Part shown: positions 54,560 to 56,544 of the stretch, one piece after another | Numbering within the stretch: position 1 is the first letter of the stretch | How the letters are laid out: the number at the start of each line of letters is the position of its first letter | Source of the DNA: Desulfuromonas sp. CSMB_57 | GTDB taxonomy: Bacteria; Desulfobacterota; Desulfuromonadia; Desulfuromonadales; Syntrophotaleaceae | Reading direction: 5' to 3' | NCBI RefSeq assembly: GCF_020194955.2 | Contig: NZ_JAFCIY020000048.1 | Location: 1-56,544, forward strand | DNA length: 56,544 nucleotides | Program-made: the position numbers and the translations under genes | Notes under the pieces: model-generated | What the model was told of the DNA's origin: nothing | Database searches by the model: none | What the model saw: the letters and a program-made list of their open reading frames with translations, nothing else

Positions 54560-56544
54560 TTGAACCATCCTGATTACCGGTCCGATACCGGCCTGTCCTG
54601 CCTGGTGCTGTTATGCCGCTTTTTCGGCCTTCCCGCCGATGCTGCCCAGTTGCGCCACGAATTCGGCCGCTCCGGCAGCAGTTTTGGCAGCCAGGAAATC
54701 CTGCTCGCGGCGCGCCACCTTGGCCTTAAAACCGGACAGATCCTATCTTCCTGGGAACGCCTCGCCCAAACGCCTCTGCCCTGCATTGCCGCTACTGGCG
54801 ATGGCCGGTTTTTCCTGCTGGCCAAGGTTGACCAGGAGCAGGTGCTGATTCACGATCCCGAGCAGGCAAAGCCGCGCGTCCTTTCGCGAGCCGAACTCGA
54901 ACAAACCTGGAGCGGCGCTCTCATTCTGGTGACCCGCCGTGCCGGCCTGCGCCCTGAAGACCGCACCTTCGATTTCACCTGGTTCATTCCTGCCCTGGTC
55001 AAATATCGTCGACTGCTGGGCGACGTTCTCGTCGCCTCCTTTTTCATTCAGCTTTTCGCCCTTCTGACGCCGCTGTTTTTTCAGGTGGTGGTGGACAAGG
55101 TATTGGTACACAAAGGGCTGACCACCCTGCAGGTCCTGGGCATCGGCATGCTGGCCCTGGCGCTGTTCGAAATCCTCCTCGGCGGCCTGCGCACCTACCT
55201 GTTCACCCACACCTGCTGCCGCATTGACGTCGGCCTCGGCGCCCGCATGTTCCGTCACCTGCTGCGCCTGCCCTTGGCCTATTTTGAAGCACGACGCGTC
55301 GGGGACTCGGTGGCAAGGGTTCGCGAACTGGAAAATATCCGCAATTTTCTAACCAGTTCCAGCGTCACGGTGGTCATCGACCTGTTTTTCACCTTCGTCT
55401 TCATTGCCGTCATGTTCTACTACAGCCCCCTGCTGACCTGGATCGTTCTGGGCACCCTGCCCTTTTATATCCTGCTCTCGGTTTTCGTCACCCCGGTCAT
55501 TCGCGCCCGCCTGAACGAGAAGTTCAATCGGGGCGCCGAAAACCAGGCTTTTTTGGTCGAGTCCGTCAACGGCATCCAGACCGTCAAGGCCATGGCGGTG
55601 GAACCGGCCATGCAGCGCCTATGGGAAGAACAGCTGGCCGGCTACGTACGCGCCGGATTCAGGGCCCACCATGTCAGCAACCTCGCCGGCCAAAGCGCGT
55701 CCCTGATCAACAAACTGACCACCATCGCCATCATCTGGGTCGGCGCCTACCTGGTCATGGACGGCAAGCTGACCATCGGCCAACTGGTCGCCTTCAACAT
55801 GCTGGCCGGGCGGGTCAGCGGGCCGGTTTTGCGCTTGGTGCAGCTATGGCAGGAATTCCAACAGGCGGGGATCTCGGTACAACGCATCGGCGATATCCTC
55901 AACACCCACCCGGAACCCGCCTTCAACCCCAATCGCGCTACCCTGCCGAGCCTTACCGGACATGTAGTGTTCGACCAGGTCACCTTCCGCTACCGTCCCG
56001 ACGGCCCCGAAATCCTGCGGCGGCTGTCCCTGGAGGTGCCGACGGGCAAGATCATCGGCCTGGTAGGTCGATCCGGTTCCGGCAAAAGCACCATCACCAA
56101 GCTCATTCAACGTCTTTATGTTCCCGAGAGCGGCCGGGTGCTCATCGACGGCATCGACCTGGCCCAGATCGATCCCACCTGGCTGCGGCGCCAGATCGGC
56201 GTGGTACTGCAGGAAAATTTCCTCTTCAACCGCTCCGTCAGAGCCAACATTGCCCTCTCCGACCCGGGCATCCCCATGGAACATGTCGTCCAGGCGGCCA
56301 AACTCGCCGGCGCCCACGAATTCATCGTCGAAATGGCCGAGGGCTACGATACCCTGGTCGGCGAGCACGGTTGCTCCCTGTCCGGCGGGCAGCGCCAGCG
56401 CATCGCCATCGCGCGCGCCCTGGTCAGCAACCCGCGCATTCTCATCTTCGACGAGGCGACCAGTGCCCTGGATTATGAATCGGAAGCCATCATCCAGAAA
56501 AACATGACCCACATCTGCCGGGGACGAACGGTGTTCCTCATCGC
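54560..56544 (+). CDS. Type I secretion ABC transporter (HlyB-like), 3' end cut
   Basis: The frame stays open to the last base of the window, so the C-terminus is missing. I place the start at TTG 54560 with GAGG 5 bases upstream; TTG 54524 is an alternative. Residues 1-125 resemble a peptidase C39-like domain but lack the catalytic Cys (DTGLSCLVLLCRFFGLPA where a peptidase has CGPAC), as in HlyB. Membrane helices span about 155-440. The nucleotide-binding domain has Walker A VGRSGSGKSTITK near 508, signature LSGGQRQRIAIARAL near 612 and Walker B ILIFDEATSALD. It should pair with a membrane-fusion protein and TolC outside the window; no RTX substrate is visible. Confidence 0.93.
   Translation, partial: MNHPDYRSDTGLSCLVLLCRFFGLPADAAQLRHEFGRSGSSFGSQEILLAARHLGLKTGQILSSWERLAQTPLPCIAATGDGRFFLLAKVDQEQVLIHDPEQAKPRVLSRAELEQTWSGALILVTRRAGLRPEDRTFDFTWFIPALVKYRRLLGDVLVASFFIQLFALLTPLFFQVVVDKVLVHKGLTTLQVLGIGMLALALFEILLGGLRTYLFTHTCCRIDVGLGARMFRHLLRLPLAYFEARRVGDSVARVRELENIRNFLTSSSVTVVIDLFFTFVFIAVMFYYSPLLTWIVLGTLPFYILLSVFVTPVIRARLNEKFNRGAENQAFLVESVNGIQTVKAMAVEPAMQRLWEEQLAGYVRAGFRAHHVSNLAGQSASLINKLTTIAIIWVGAYLVMDGKLTIGQLVAFNMLAGRVSGPVLRLVQLWQEFQQAGISVQRIGDILNTHPEPAFNPNRATLPSLTGHVVFDQVTFRYRPDGPEILRRLSLEVPTGKIIGLVGRSGSGKSTITKLIQRLYVPESGRVLIDGIDLAQIDPTWLRRQIGVVLQENFLFNRSVRANIALSDPGIPMEHVVQAAKLAGAHEFIVEMAEGYDTLVGEHGCSLSGGQRQRIAIARALVSNPRILIFDEATSALDYESEAIIQKNMTHICRGRTVFLI

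Overview
The window is a stretch of bacterial chromosome, most likely from a Desulfuromonadales member (Geobacter / Desulfuromonas / Pelobacter type). This rests on gene order and content, not on a marker gene. The evidence is the order prfA-prmC-murA-hisG-hisD-hisB, yqeY-cvpA-mutS2-dnaG-rpoD next to rnpB, a short-form hisG, thyX, a rubrerythrin / rubredoxin / flavodiiron set, and high GC in the core genes. Most of it is housekeeping DNA. Novelty is confined to small accessory patches and to details of individual genes.

Layout. 1-2322 is the end of a periplasmic-binding hybrid sensor kinase. 2323-4900 is a lower-GC accessory patch with a zinc-ribbon protein, two tandem lipoproteins and, not reported by simple ORF calling, a decayed integron-type tyrosine recombinase. 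4961-8208 (+) carries purB, a DUF1653 gene, a cvfB-like gene and a slyD-like isomerase. 8313-32914 (-) is a nearly unbroken co-directional block: a four-S1-domain protein, NUDIX, LOG, a YkgJ-type protein, RNase P RNA, a coiled-coil zinc-ribbon protein, a Nif3 family gene, a CAU tRNA, rpoD-dnaG-mutS2-cvpA-yqeY, the his genes with murA, prmC, prfA, thyX, rpmE and rho. 33446-36539 carries a lipoprotein, an MFS transporter and an outer-membrane beta-barrel.

36578-40033 holds gluQRS, an Rrf2 regulator, metX under a SAM riboswitch with a clear terminator, a small Cys-rich protein and initiator tRNA. 40066-43902 is a giant CheB-CheR-PAS-kinase-receiver fusion. 44147-46820 is an anaerobe's oxidative-stress cluster (perR-like, rubrerythrin, rubredoxin, flavodiiron protein). 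46903-53480 holds a dehydrogenase, a ClC channel, pcrA and a DUF4139 protein. 53588-53991 is a toxin-antitoxin locus whose toxin has lost its middle. From 54560 to the window end runs a type I secretion ABC transporter cut by the edge, so it has no stop codon here.

How parts work together. The his genes cover most histidine steps, but hisC and hisZ are absent. The cyclohydrolase half of HisIE has lost its diagnostic metal and catalytic motifs, so a second HisI is predicted elsewhere. The yqeY-to-rpoD run is a macromolecular-synthesis operon. The perR-to-fprA run should detoxify peroxide and oxygen. The most unusual items are the degenerate HisI domain, the integrase remnant, the in-frame deleted ParE toxin, a structured intergenic element at 21386-21516 with mutually exclusive stems, and an inverted heptamer array between hisG and murA. 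I found no convincing wholly new multi-gene system.
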